A stretch of DNA of 34,655 nt from Planctomycetia bacterium (GTDB lineage Bacteria > Planctomycetota > Phycisphaerae > Phycisphaerales > SM1A02), in the NCBI GenBank assembly GCA_005792145.1, contig SXSS01000093.1, positions 1-34,655 on the forward strand, in the 5' to 3' direction. Both the position numbers and the translations under genes were made by a program. Shown here in pieces: positions 1 to 9,442 of this stretch (the stretch's first letter is position 1; each line of letters starts with the position of its first letter). Below the pieces are notes generated by a model. It ran no database searches. It was given only the letters and a program-made list of their open reading frames with translations, and was not told the DNA's origin.

Positions 1-89
1 CTTCACTCTTGGGTTGGCGTGCAAAAGTCGAATTCGAAACAGGTCTTGCGAAAACAATTGAATGGTATCGCTCCAACCGTCACAATTGA
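1..89 (+). CDS. C-terminal fragment of an NAD-dependent epimerase/dehydratase, dTDP-glucose 4,6-dehydratase-like (truncated by window start)
   Basis: Frame 3 reads SLLGWRAKVEFETGLAKTIEWYRSNRHN* (stop 87-89), matching the typical RmlB/SDR tail 'LGW.P...FE.GL..T.EWY..N'. Not in the ORF track because the start lies outside the window. Confidence 0.75.
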   Translation, partial: SLLGWRAKVEFETGLAKTIEWYRSNRHN

Positions 90-114
90 TTTGCCGCGAA
101 AAAAATCCCGCGCA

Positions 115-1662
115 TCAACTCCACGCCGAAAGCAGTATTGCTAAATCGCCCCCACCAACGATTCCATCGTGGTCAATATCTGCTTGCTGCTCACTCGTTC
201 CCCATGCGGTAAGCAAGGTGGCGAGGTCTGCTCCATTCACAAATCCGTCATTATTCAAGTCGCCAGGCAAAGTTGGATTCCCGCCGATCGAACCATCATT
301 TCCAATGCGTTGACCTTTGATATCAGCCAAACCTGTCCCGCCATCACTCCACACAACAACTGTTGCTGCTGATTGACGATATGAAACCATCTTGCTCTTG
401 CTGCTCACGCCATCGACGAGAACAGTTCCGCTTGACCATGCATTAGTTCCGTCCTCATTCAATCGGCGAGCGTAAAGTGAGGCCTGGCCAAATGCCGTCG
501 ATGATTGCCATGCGAATGTTGCTCCACCTCCGCATCGCACTGCGGTGAAGTCCGCGGAATAAAGAGTGGTTGAAGGCAAGAGATTTGCACCAGATTCTCC
601 CCACAATCGAGCTCCGGTTCCATTCAATGCGAATGATTGCGCGGCGACGCTATATGTAGAAGTATTTGGCACTTGCTCTGGCCACACGACATAGATGCGA
701 TTGGTCGGACCATCGGCAGCGAAAGATGGGTTGACACGATTCCGCGTTGTTGTTGCAGTAACGGCAGTTCCATTCGCTCCAAATTGTGCGACGCCTGCCG
801 TATTAAGAACCTGCACATAGCTCTGAAGAGGGCTTGATGTGTACCAACAGAAAACATAGCCGACTCCATAGATCGATTGGCAACTTGGATAATTTCCAAT
901 CTGAAGAGATCCCGTCGAGAACACCACAGATGGTGCTGTGCTTGCTGAGGTCCATCCGAGGACGCCGGTTGGAGAAAGTCGCCACGCTTTAATAGTTTTT
1001 GCACCAGTGAATCCAACTTGGCGCACGCACGAAAGCATCACGCCACCAGTTGAATCCGCAGCGGGCCAGAGATCGGCATTCCAGGTTTGCGCCGTGCCAT
1101 CTTGAATAGTGACAGGTGCCGACCAGATTGTTGCGCCAGTAGCGACATCAAACTTTTGAACTTTACTTGCCGAATTCTCGACCCATGATCCATAGATCGC
1201 TCCATCAAATGGATCTTGGCAAACCTTTGGATTGGCGACAGATGCACCAGCCGTGCCGACCGTTGTCGTCCACAAGATTGCGCCAGAGTCACTGAGCAAA
1301 GAAAAACTGATTCGATCTCCACCAAGTCGATCATCGTTGTATGCAACGGCGAACTGATTTCCGCTGACAACCCACGAACTGTAATCCACTGTCGAGGAAA
1401 AACTACGATCGGCAACTAGCACGCCATTCGCTCCCCACATCGGCACTCCAGATGGATTGAATCGATTCGCGCGAACGTCATATCCACCTGTTGCGTTGTC
1501 GAACCACGACATGCAAAAACCGCCATCAGTCGTGGCGCCAATTTTCGCTTGTACTTGATCGTTCGCTCCTCCACCGAGTGTTGTTGCAGGCGTTGGTGTC
1601 CAAGCCAAGCAAGCCGCCGCAACACAAAGCAAGCATGCACCGATAGCGTTCTTCGTTTTCAC
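115..1662 (-). CDS. Secreted protein with C-terminal dockerin-like (DxNxDG) repeat pair
   Basis: GTG start, N-terminal signal peptide ([23 protein letters not shown]), beta-rich body, C-terminus [22 protein letters not shown]...[21 protein letters not shown]. Confidence 0.85.
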   Translation of the reverse strand: MKTKNAIGACLLCVAAACLAWTPTPATTLGGGANDQVQAKIGATTDGGFCMSWFDNATGGYDVRANRFNPSGVPMWGANGVLVADRSFSSTVDYSSWVVSGNQFAVAYNDDRLGGDRISFSLLSDSGAILWTTTVGTAGASVANPKVCQDPFDGAIYGSWVENSASKVQKFDVATGATIWSAPVTIQDGTAQTWNADLWPAADSTGGVMLSCVRQVGFTGAKTIKAWRLSPTGVLGWTSASTAPSVVFSTGSLQIGNYPSCQSIYGVGYVFCWYTSSPLQSYVQVLNTAGVAQFGANGTAVTATTTRNRVNPSFAADGPTNRIYVVWPEQVPNTSTYSVAAQSFALNGTGARLWGESGANLLPSTTLYSADFTAVRCGGGATFAWQSSTAFGQASLYARRLNEDGTNAWSSGTVLVDGVSSKSKMVSYRQSAATVVVWSDGGTGLADIKGQRIGNDGSIGGNPTLPGDLNNDGFVNGADLATLLTAWGTSEQQADIDHDGIVGGGDLAILLSAWS

Positions 1663-1732
1663 AATCTATTATGGCACGGATTGGGTTGACCGCAAAAAAA
1701 CTTGCGCATTTCAGTTCGAGTTCCAATCACTA

Positions 1733-2032
1733 TCAGTCAAAGAGCCCTTTTTCGGCTGGTTTCGATGGGGCAACTTTGCAATGGGTGACTGGGCCGGGGA
1801 AAGATTCATAGTCCGCATTGGGATTTGCGTCGATCCAAGTCACAAATGCCGTGACTTGCGACTCGACCCCAGACTCTCGCCAATGTTCACCAAAGATTGT
1901 CTTCACCCCAAGCCAGATATGAGCGAAAGCGTTGCGATGCGCGAGCGATTCGTGCGGCAAAAGTTTCGGCTGAATACGCGCGCCAACTAGCGCGACTTGA
2001 TCACGAATTGATTTCAGTTGCACCGAGTTCAC
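1733..2032 (-). CDS. Small conserved-looking hypothetical protein (99 aa)
   Basis: GTG start; protein-like composition (LAHRNAFAHIWLGVKTIFGEHWRE...FVTWIDANPNADYESFPGP); TAATTT hexamer 6 nt upstream of the start; the opposing ORF has a better start at 2056, leaving this locus free. Confidence 0.6.
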   Translation of the reverse strand: MNSVQLKSIRDQVALVGARIQPKLLPHESLAHRNAFAHIWLGVKTIFGEHWRESGVESQVTAFVTWIDANPNADYESFPGPVTHCKVAPSKPAEKGLFD

Positions 2033-2038
2033 CCATTC

Positions 2039-2048
2039 AAATTACTCT
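2039..2048. promoter_or_regulatory. Overlapping divergent -10 boxes between the 99-aa gene (-) and the PVC dehydrogenase (+)
   Basis: - strand TAATTT 2044-2039, 6 nt before GTG 2032; + strand TACTCT 2043-2048, 7 nt before ATG 2056. Confidence 0.5.
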
Positions 2049-2055
2049 CTATTCA

Positions 2056-5000
2056 ATGTTGACACACATCATTTTATTGTTGATGGCTTTTGTTCCGCCG
2101 CCGACTGCGGCAACGCCAACGGCTGCCCAGAAGCAAGAGGCCAAGCAAGAAGCGAAACAAGAAGCGAAACAAGAAGCCACACCTGTGATTGTGCCTGATG
2201 GATTCAAGATCGAAATCTTCGCGCGTGAGCCACTCGTCGCCGATCCCGTTGCGATTGATATTGATTCTCAAGGGCGAATCTTTATTGCTGAAAGCGAGCG
2301 GCAAGAACGCGGTGTTGAAGATAATCGCTCGAGCACATTTTGGTTGATGGAGGATCTCACCGCGCAGACCGTAGAAGATCGACTTGCCTATTACGAAAAA
2401 TATAAAGACAAGCGCAAAGGTGGTATGGACTATTACACGGCTTTCGCTGATCGAATTCGCATAGTCCAAGATTCAAACGGCGATGACATCGGCGATCGTG
2501 TCACGAATTTTTCGCGCGATTTTCGCGATCCGCTCGATGGAACGGGCGCGGGCATTCTTGTGGATGGCAACGATATTTTTTATACCTGCATTCCAAATCT
2601 CTGGCGGTTGCGCGATGCGAATGCGGATGGAAAAGCTGACGCAACTGATTCGATGTTCGGAGGCTTTGGCGTGCGCACCGCGCTGCGCGGTCACGACATG
2701 CATGGGTTGACTGTTGGTATGGATGGACGAATCTATTGGTCGATCGGCGACCGTGGATACCACGTGAAGACGCGCGAAGGTGTGGTGCTTGCCGATCCGA
2801 AATCAGGCGCGGTCTTTCGATGCCGTCCAGATGGATCGCAACTGGAAATTTTCGCAACTGGGTTGCGTAATCCGCAAGAACTTGCATTCAACGAATATGG
2901 CGATCTTTTCACAGGCGACAATAATTCAGATGGTGGTGATCGTGCGCGGTTTGTCTATGTGATGGCACAGGGCGAAACTGGATGGGATATGAATTATCAA
3001 ACGCTTGAAGGTGTGAATCAACGCGGACCGTGGAATCAAGAGGGAATTTGGCATGTCCGCACTGGATCTGACGCGCGGTATCCAGCGTGGTCGTTGCCGC
3101 CGCTTGCGCATATCAGCAGTGGTCCGTCTGGACTTGCATACACACCAGGAACGGGAATGCCCAAGGAGTGGGATCGAAGATTTTATCTCTGCGATTTTTT
3201 GGGAAGTGAAACACACAGCAGTGTGATTGCGATTGAAGTCGAGATGGATGGCGCGGGATATAAAGTGAAAAGTTCAAAACCCTTTGCGACGAATGTTCTT
3301 GCGACTGATGTCACTTTCGGTCCTGATGGTCGCGTGTATGTCAGCGCGTGGGGCGGAGGTTGGTATTCAACTCAGAAGGGAGCGATTCATGCGATATGGG
3401 ATCCGATGATGCGTGATGCCGCTGAATCTGTAAAAACTCGGGCAATTTTGAAAGCTGGATTTGCTTCGCGACCAATCAGCGAACTGATCCCGATGATGGA
3501 ACACCGTGATATGCGCGTTCGTCGTGGCGCTCAATTTGCGCTTGCATCGATGGGTTCGCTGAGCACATTGCAATTACTCGCGCTCGCGCAGGCAGGCGAA
3601 GCGGATGGAGGCGATGATGCTGCTGAAACAGATGATCGACTGCGAGTACTGGCGCAGATTCATGCAATTTGGGCGCTTGGAATGCAGGCGAGTGGAATTC
3701 GATGTGCAGCGGTGACCACGCCCGATCCACTTGCGCCAATTGTTTCGATGCTCGATGCAGAGGATGCCGAAGTGCGGACACAAACTGCGCGCACGCTTGG
3801 CGATGCGGGATACATTTCCGCCGCACCAAAGTTGATCGAACATATCGTTGATGAAAATCCTCGAGTGCGTGCTGCGTGTGCGCTTGCATGCGCTCAATTG
3901 GCAACGAAGTCGAAGTCAGAGATGAAAGATGCGATTCCTTCGCTGACTGCCGCGCTCTTCGAAAACGACACAATGGATGCGTTCTTGCGCCACGCGCTTG
4001 TGGTGGGCCTTGCTGGATGCGCAGACTCCGCAAAACTTCAGGAACTCTCGGCGGATCAATTTGCCAGCGTTCGACTTGGAGTTCTGCTTGCAATGCGCAT
4101 TCAGAAAGATCCCGCAATCGCGCGCTTTCTGTTCGATCCAGATTTTCGTATTGCGACGGAGGCAGCGCGTGCGATCTGGGATGTGCCAATTCCAAGTGGA
4201 TTCGCGGCTCTTGCCGCGGCAAGCGGACGACTTGGGGCACTTCCAAACGAATCGAAAAAAGATGTGGTGATTGTTCCTCTTGTCTTCAAGCGCGAAGTCT
4301 GGAAGAACAAAACCGCAGCGTCATCAAAAGCTCTCGAGAGCGCAACTGCATTCGACCACACTGCGGATGAAACTGGCGAAGCAAACGAAGCTGTCGGATT
4401 TTCCGAACATGGAAACAACTATCTACAACGGTTGAGTGGCGTGGTGACTGCGCCAGAAGATGGTGAATATCACTTCTATTTAACTAGCGATGATCACTCA
4501 ATTTTGACTATTCAAGAAGTTGGTGCGCCGAAGAGCGCGCAAGTCATCGCCCGCGTGGACGGATATTCCGATCCAGCAGGATGGGAAAACGATCCCTCGC
4601 AGATTTCCGCTGCGATTCAATTGCAAGCGGGGAAAAAATATCTGCTTGAAGCGCGCCACGCACAAGGCGGCGGTGGAAACCATCTTGCAATCGGTTGGAA
4701 GTTGCCAAGCAGTTCTTTCGAGCGACCAATTGGACGCGTTGAAGTCGATCCGAACATTTCCGCTTTCGCTCGAAGAACAATCGCCGCAAATCTTGCGATG
4801 GGGACTTTGGATGCGGACAGTGAAGGCGCGACAGCGATCGCATCAATCGCTGCGAATCCGAAACTACCAAAAGCGATCAGAATTGAAGCACTCGCCGCAC
4901 TTGGTGAATATCAATCACCTGGTCGACGCGACCGAGTTCATGGGCGCGTGGACCTGGTTGTGCCCGCCGCACGCGATGCACTTGCATTTCGCCGTGCATT

Positions 5001-5874
5001 GACGATGAATCTTCCAATGCTTGCGAAAGATTCTGATGGTGATCTTCGCGCGGGCGCGCTGAAACTTGCGACCGTCGCAGGAATTGCCCTTGATCAGCGA
5101 GCCAATTTGGAAGCTGTTCTGGACTCGAAACGACCGAGCTCCGAGCGTGTTGCGTGTCTTGGACAATTAGCCGCCGCAAAGCACGAGACACTTGGCCAAG
5201 CACTTGATGCATCGCTTGTGTCATCGGATGCAGACTTGCGAATCTCTGCGCGCCAATACATGGCGGCGGTTGACCCAGCGAGAACACTTGATGAGGCGAA
5301 GAAAGCAATCGCCTCTGGCAGCGAGGCTGAACAGCAATCGGCGATCTCTTTGCTTGGTCAATTGACGCGCGCTCCCAATACCGCGTTAAGTCAGAGTGCG
5401 AATCAAGAATTGAACAGCTTGCTTGATCAAATGAACAAAGATTCTGTTGCCGCTGGACTGAGATTGGATTTGATCGAAACAGCGCTCGCGACAGGCGATG
5501 CGAATTCTGCGAAGGTCGCCGCATTGATGTCGCCCAAGCAAGGAACAAGTTTGACCGACTCGCTCTCTCCAAATTTATTGACTGGAGGCGATCCCGATCG
5601 CGGCCGTGAAGTTTTGATGTATCAATCATCTGCCGCATGTTTGCGATGCCACGCGGTTGCTGGTGTCGGCGGACATGCTGGACCAGCGCTTGACGGCGTT
5701 GGGTCTCGGTTGGATCGACACGCGCTCTTACAATCTCTGCTCGAACCGCAAGCAAATATCACTGTGGGATACGGCACAGTTTCTGCAATGCCAGCGATGG
5801 GCCCCCTGCTCAATCCCCGCGAAATGCGAGATTTAGTGGCATATCTCGATTCGCTCAAAAGTGCGCCGAAATAA
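2056..5874 (+). CDS. PVC-type membrane-bound dehydrogenase: beta-propeller + HEAT repeats + PA14 + C-terminal cytochrome c (CLRCH)
   Basis: VPDGFKIEIFAREPLVADPVAIDIDSQGRIFIAE; GDRGYHVKT; HEAT-like repeats; PA14-like region FKREVWKN...YHFYLTSDDHSIL; CLRCHA motif. ORF track starts at 1897, but ATG 2056 gives a signal peptide (MLTHIILLLMAFVPPPTAA). Confidence 0.88.
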   Translation: MLTHIILLLMAFVPPPTAATPTAAQKQEAKQEAKQEAKQEATPVIVPDGFKIEIFAREPLVADPVAIDIDSQGRIFIAESERQERGVEDNRSSTFWLMEDLTAQTVEDRLAYYEKYKDKRKGGMDYYTAFADRIRIVQDSNGDDIGDRVTNFSRDFRDPLDGTGAGILVDGNDIFYTCIPNLWRLRDANADGKADATDSMFGGFGVRTALRGHDMHGLTVGMDGRIYWSIGDRGYHVKTREGVVLADPKSGAVFRCRPDGSQLEIFATGLRNPQELAFNEYGDLFTGDNNSDGGDRARFVYVMAQGETGWDMNYQTLEGVNQRGPWNQEGIWHVRTGSDARYPAWSLPPLAHISSGPSGLAYTPGTGMPKEWDRRFYLCDFLGSETHSSVIAIEVEMDGAGYKVKSSKPFATNVLATDVTFGPDGRVYVSAWGGGWYSTQKGAIHAIWDPMMRDAAESVKTRAILKAGFASRPISELIPMMEHRDMRVRRGAQFALASMGSLSTLQLLALAQAGEADGGDDAAETDDRLRVLAQIHAIWALGMQASGIRCAAVTTPDPLAPIVSMLDAEDAEVRTQTARTLGDAGYISAAPKLIEHIVDENPRVRAACALACAQLATKSKSEMKDAIPSLTAALFENDTMDAFLRHALVVGLAGCADSAKLQELSADQFASVRLGVLLAMRIQKDPAIARFLFDPDFRIATEAARAIWDVPIPSGFAALAAASGRLGALPNESKKDVVIVPLVFKREVWKNKTAASSKALESATAFDHTADETGEANEAVGFSEHGNNYLQRLSGVVTAPEDGEYHFYLTSDDHSILTIQEVGAPKSAQVIARVDGYSDPAGWENDPSQISAAIQLQAGKKYLLEARHAQGGGGNHLAIGWKLPSSSFERPIGRVEVDPNISAFARRTIAANLAMGTLDADSEGATAIASIAANPKLPKAIRIEALAALGEYQSPGRRDRVHGRVDLVVPAARDALAFRRALTMNLPMLAKDSDGDLRAGALKLATVAGIALDQRANLEAVLDSKRPSSERVACLGQLAAAKHETLGQALDASLVSSDADLRISARQYMAAVDPARTLDEAKKAIASGSEAEQQSAISLLGQLTRAPNTALSQSANQELNSLLDQMNKDSVAAGLRLDLIETALATGDANSAKVAALMSPKQGTSLTDSLSPNLLTGGDPDRGREVLMYQSSAACLRCHAVAGVGGHAGPALDGVGSRLDRHALLQSLLEPQANITVGYGTVSAMPAMGPLLNPREMRDLVAYLDSLKSAPK
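2131..2178 (+). repeat. 4 x 12-bp in-frame tandem repeat encoding KQEA
   Basis: aagcaagaggcc / aagcaagaagcg / aaacaagaagcg / aaacaagaagcc. Confidence 0.9.
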
Positions 5875-5894
5875 GTTTCATCTCCAGAAGCGTT

Positions 5895-6746
5895 TCAATG
5901 GCGACCCAAGGTCATTGTCAACGCGGGACCGTTCAACTTGACCGCGTCGATGTCTTTGCCCATTTGGAAAACAACTGCTTCTGGACCTTCAAAATAGCCG
6001 ACGCCTTGAATGTATTGGGCGGCAGATCCATCCCACGAAATTCCCAGCGCAAGTTTGCCGGTGTCATCAATCTTGCCGATGATCGATCCATGTCGCGCGT
6101 TGGATCCAGCGGAACTATCCGCCCAGGCATCATCAACAAGGACGCCAGAAAAATCACCATTCGCTGCAATTGTCGCTGTTCCTGTTCCTGCGTTTCCGTC
6201 GGCGGTATAAAAATTCACAGTCCAGCGCCCGACATATTGAGCCATAAAATTTGGTTGAGTGGTGGTCGGCTTTCCATATGGAGGCCCTGCTGAAACACCT
6301 TGCTCGTGAAGGGCGAATGCGATGTTTCCACCCTTGGCAAAATTTCCATCAGGACCATACTCGCGGATATTGATCCCCATCGAACCAAAAGATGGCGCGC
6401 TGACCACTCCTTCAAATTTTTCGGTTTGACTTGTGCTCCATGCAATCGTGATTTGCGCGACACCCGCTACCAACGAACCAGAAATGATTCCAGTGCGACC
6501 AACTCCGTGCGCGGCTTGCCAGACAGAATCCACAAGTGAACCATTCACCTTTCCATCTGCGCCAATTGAAAGTCGCGCTTGTCCGCCGCTTGTTTGATCT
6601 TGTGCGGTGAAACTGCCCGACCAACGACCAATCGTCGAAACGCTTTGGCCCGCGATCGGACCTGGTTGTGTTGGTGGAGAGTTGCAAGCTCCCAACATAA
6701 AAGTTGCTGCGAGAAAAACAAATCCAGAAATTGATTGAATGGACAT
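5895..6746 (-). CDS. Lipoprotein with two tandem copies of a ~75-aa beta-rich domain
   Basis: MSIQSISGFVFLAATFMLGAC lipobox; internal repeats GRWSGSF...GKVNGSLVDSVW and GRWTVNF...GDFSGVLVDDAW. Confidence 0.75.
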   Translation of the reverse strand: MSIQSISGFVFLAATFMLGACNSPPTQPGPIAGQSVSTIGRWSGSFTAQDQTSGGQARLSIGADGKVNGSLVDSVWQAAHGVGRTGIISGSLVAGVAQITIAWSTSQTEKFEGVVSAPSFGSMGINIREYGPDGNFAKGGNIAFALHEQGVSAGPPYGKPTTTQPNFMAQYVGRWTVNFYTADGNAGTGTATIAANGDFSGVLVDDAWADSSAGSNARHGSIIGKIDDTGKLALGISWDGSAAQYIQGVGYFEGPEAVVFQMGKDIDAVKLNGPALTMTLGRH

Positions 6747-6756
6747 ACGCTGTAAA

Positions 6757-8481
6757 TTACAGCCCAAACGCCGCGAGCACGATGGCGAGATCCAATCCAT
6801 CAACAAAATTATCGCCATTTGCATCGCCACCAGCGGCAGAAGTTCCAAATGCCGCCAAGATAATGGTTAGATCAATTCCATCAACATGCCCGTCTCCATT
6901 GCGGTCGGCAGGGATCGGAGGCGTTCCAAATTCTGTGAATGTCAGAATTGGACCGTCGCCAGTATTTCCAAATGCATCAACTGAGCGCACGGAATAGCTG
7001 ACCAGCGATCCTGCCGTCTGTGCAGGCATCACGCCGCGCCAAAGGCAATTGCCCGTCAATTTCATCGGCACAGACTGCGAAAGAATGCCGCTAGTTCCAA
7101 ATCGAAGGGTCACGCTTCGCGCGTGAAAACCCATGTGACTCGTGTACGCATCTCGAAGTTCGACGCGCACAGGATGCGCCGCGCCAAGAACTGTCCCCGC
7201 AATCACTTGCTCAGTTCGGACATTGACTGGTGGCAATGTGTCGATCGCGCCGTTGTTCATATAGATGCGATTCTGAAATGCGCCACTTTCACCTTGACCC
7301 GTGACGATGTCATAGCGACCATCGCCATCGAAGTCCGCGACCTTCACGTCGAGCGATGAATCCGTTGCGGCGGTAATGATGTTTGTCACTTGAGTAAAGG
7401 CACCCGTTCCGTTGTTTCGATAAATCCGCTTCGTCCCGCCGAGCACCGCGATAACCAAATCAAGATCGCCGTCGTTGTCCATATCGAAAAACTTGCTGTC
7501 GTTATCGTCGACTGAAGGATTGGGAGAAATCGAAGTGGAGACATTGGTCCAAGAAGTACCTAATCCATTTGCATTTTTCGCCAGAAGTTCTGCGTTGCTC
7601 GTTCCAGCATTCGTTCCAATCAAGTCAAGATCGCCATCGCTATCGATATCGCCTGCGTCATACGCATACGCCGTAGTGTCGTTGGGAAAGTTTCCACCTG
7701 CCGCGAAAACTCCAGATCCATTATTTAGCCAAAGGCGACTTTGATTTGGGGTTGTAGCCCGAGTCGCAACAAAGAGATCAAGGTCGTAATCCCCATCTGC
7801 ATCGAAAAAGAGAACATCCATTTGCTGCGCAATGTTGCCAGTTGGAATTCGCCCCGTCGTTGAATCGGTGAATCTTCCTCCGCCATCATTGAGATACAAA
7901 CGCGGTTGCCCCGTTGTACCAAATCGCGTTGTTCCAGAATTGCACAAAGCAATATCAAGATCGCCGTCTGCATCAACATCGCCGAATGTTGCACGGGCTG
8001 TGGATGTGTTCAAGGTTGGAATGCGCGTAGTAGTTTCGTTGGCAAAAACACCCAAACCATTATTTATCAGCAAAAGCATTTGCCGGCTGTAATCCTGACC
8101 AAGCAAGAGATCCATATCTCCGTCGAGGTCCACATCCCCAAATTCCGCACTTCGAAAACATCCTGTGATGCCTGCGACACGTGTGTCGGTCTGATCGCTA
8201 AAAACACCGGCGCCGTTGTTTATATAGATGCGTGGTTTGAGAAGAGTGCCGAGCGACGAATAACCCTGCCCATTGGCGAAGCACATATCCAAATCACCAT
8301 CACTATCGATGTCGGCGACTCCAATCTGATTGGTGTATTCCGCTTGGACTGGAAAGCGCGTGGTCGTCTGATCAACAAATTGAATCTGAGCTTGGGCTTC
8401 TATTGAAGCGACAAAAGTCAAACTCATCGGCAGCAGAGATAAAATAGCGTTTATCCGTGGGCTCATCATTAAAGAAACCAT
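6757..8481 (-). CDS. Secreted FG-GAP/VCBS repeat protein with C-terminal dockerin-like repeats
   Basis: Repeated FGDVDxDGDxDL / DxDxDGDLD motifs; C-terminus DRNGDGHVDGIDLTIILAAFG...GDANGDNFVDGLDLAIVLAAFGL. Start may be 8481 or 8469. Confidence 0.88.
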   Translation of the reverse strand: MVSLMMSPRINAILSLLPMSLTFVASIEAQAQIQFVDQTTTRFPVQAEYTNQIGVADIDSDGDLDMCFANGQGYSSLGTLLKPRIYINNGAGVFSDQTDTRVAGITGCFRSAEFGDVDLDGDMDLLLGQDYSRQMLLLINNGLGVFANETTTRIPTLNTSTARATFGDVDADGDLDIALCNSGTTRFGTTGQPRLYLNDGGGRFTDSTTGRIPTGNIAQQMDVLFFDADGDYDLDLFVATRATTPNQSRLWLNNGSGVFAAGGNFPNDTTAYAYDAGDIDSDGDLDLIGTNAGTSNAELLAKNANGLGTSWTNVSTSISPNPSVDDNDSKFFDMDNDGDLDLVIAVLGGTKRIYRNNGTGAFTQVTNIITAATDSSLDVKVADFDGDGRYDIVTGQGESGAFQNRIYMNNGAIDTLPPVNVRTEQVIAGTVLGAAHPVRVELRDAYTSHMGFHARSVTLRFGTSGILSQSVPMKLTGNCLWRGVMPAQTAGSLVSYSVRSVDAFGNTGDGPILTFTEFGTPPIPADRNGDGHVDGIDLTIILAAFGTSAAGGDANGDNFVDGLDLAIVLAAFGL

Positions 8482-8542
8482 ATCTCGAATTAAGAGAAAG
8501 TCGAGTTTTGTGATGAATTTTTTAACTTTGTTCGGACGATCT

Positions 8543-9415
8543 TTAACGGCGCCGACGAGGCTTCACAAGACTCTTGATCGAAGGCCGAGCCGTATCGCCC
8601 CCTTTCGAGCCAATTGCGCCAGTATTTCGTCCATCTTGACGGCCCTGCCCCGCCGCTGCGCCGCCCGAACCTTGCATCTGCGAATTGAGCTCGCGAATTC
8701 TCTGGCGCATCCGAAGAACGCCATTCACCCCACCACCCTGCAAAAACGCGGAAGCCGCGGCATTCGCCTCTGAAAAGAGACCGTCGAAAGTGATTGTGCT
8801 GGTGGCAACATCGATGCTGATTCCCACAACCCCAAGATCGGAGATGATCGAAATAACCGCATCGATCCGTTCATCATCCTTCGCGACATTGCTTGAGATC
8901 AGCGATGCGAGCGCGCGCGTCGTTGTGATGTGGATCGGCTCATTCAATCGACGCATATCAACAACTGCTTGCATTGCGGGTTCCATCTTGTCTCTCGTCA
9001 TCAATTTCACATCGCGCTGTTCTCCATTGAGCACGAAGACTCGGCTTGAAATATTCGCAAGCGCCATTGCTAATGCACGACCTGTTGCAATGTTGCCTTG
9101 CGAATATGGATCGGAGATATCACGCTGACGCTCCTCCGCAGATAAGACTTTATCGATTGAACCGCCCGTGCCACCTGGCGGAACAGTCAATGCTCGAACG
9201 CCCATTTCGTGCAGAAGCCAGAGGCACCACTGAATGTGTGGATCACTCGTGGCTTGCTCTGACGCAAGTCCTTGACCAAGAAGCCCGCCGATCGATGGCG
9301 CGAGAGGTTGCTTGGCAGCAATCAGTGGCAAAATCGCATTGATAACGCTTCCAAGCGTCTCTTGCGATTGAATTGTCAGTTCGATTTGTTGGCCGTTAAG
9401 AATCATTGATGGCAT
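8543..9415 (-). CDS. Hypothetical protein with Gly/Gln-rich, basic C-terminus (...KPRRRR)
   Basis: Long ORF, protein-like composition, TAGGCT hexamer 6 nt upstream of ATG 9415; family not recognised. Confidence 0.7.
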   Translation of the reverse strand: MPSMILNGQQIELTIQSQETLGSVINAILPLIAAKQPLAPSIGGLLGQGLASEQATSDPHIQWCLWLLHEMGVRALTVPPGGTGGSIDKVLSAEERQRDISDPYSQGNIATGRALAMALANISSRVFVLNGEQRDVKLMTRDKMEPAMQAVVDMRRLNEPIHITTTRALASLISSNVAKDDERIDAVISIISDLGVVGISIDVATSTITFDGLFSEANAAASAFLQGGGVNGVLRMRQRIRELNSQMQGSGGAAAGQGRQDGRNTGAIGSKGGDTARPSIKSLVKPRRRR

Positions 9416-9421
9416 ACAAGA

Positions 9422-9442
9422 AGCCTATCGGTTTCGTACCGT
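9422..9442. promoter_or_regulatory. Compact divergent promoter pair in a 33-bp gap
   Basis: - strand TAGGCT 9427-9422, 6 nt before ATG 9415; + strand TACCGT 9437-9442, 6 nt before ATG 9449. Confidence 0.45.

Noticed and set aside
1897-2055. N-terminal extension of the 1325-aa ORF
   Set aside because: The extension is Arg-rich with no domain and overlaps the 99-aa gene; ATG 2056 gives a signal peptide and a -10-like box at the expected spacing.
3476-4246. 256-aa antisense ORF
   Set aside because: Shadow of the HEAT-repeat region; implausible composition and no motifs.
4877-5755. 292-aa antisense ORF opposite the PVC dehydrogenase
   Set aside because: Arg/Gln/His-rich shadow translation; the sense frame has strong domain evidence.
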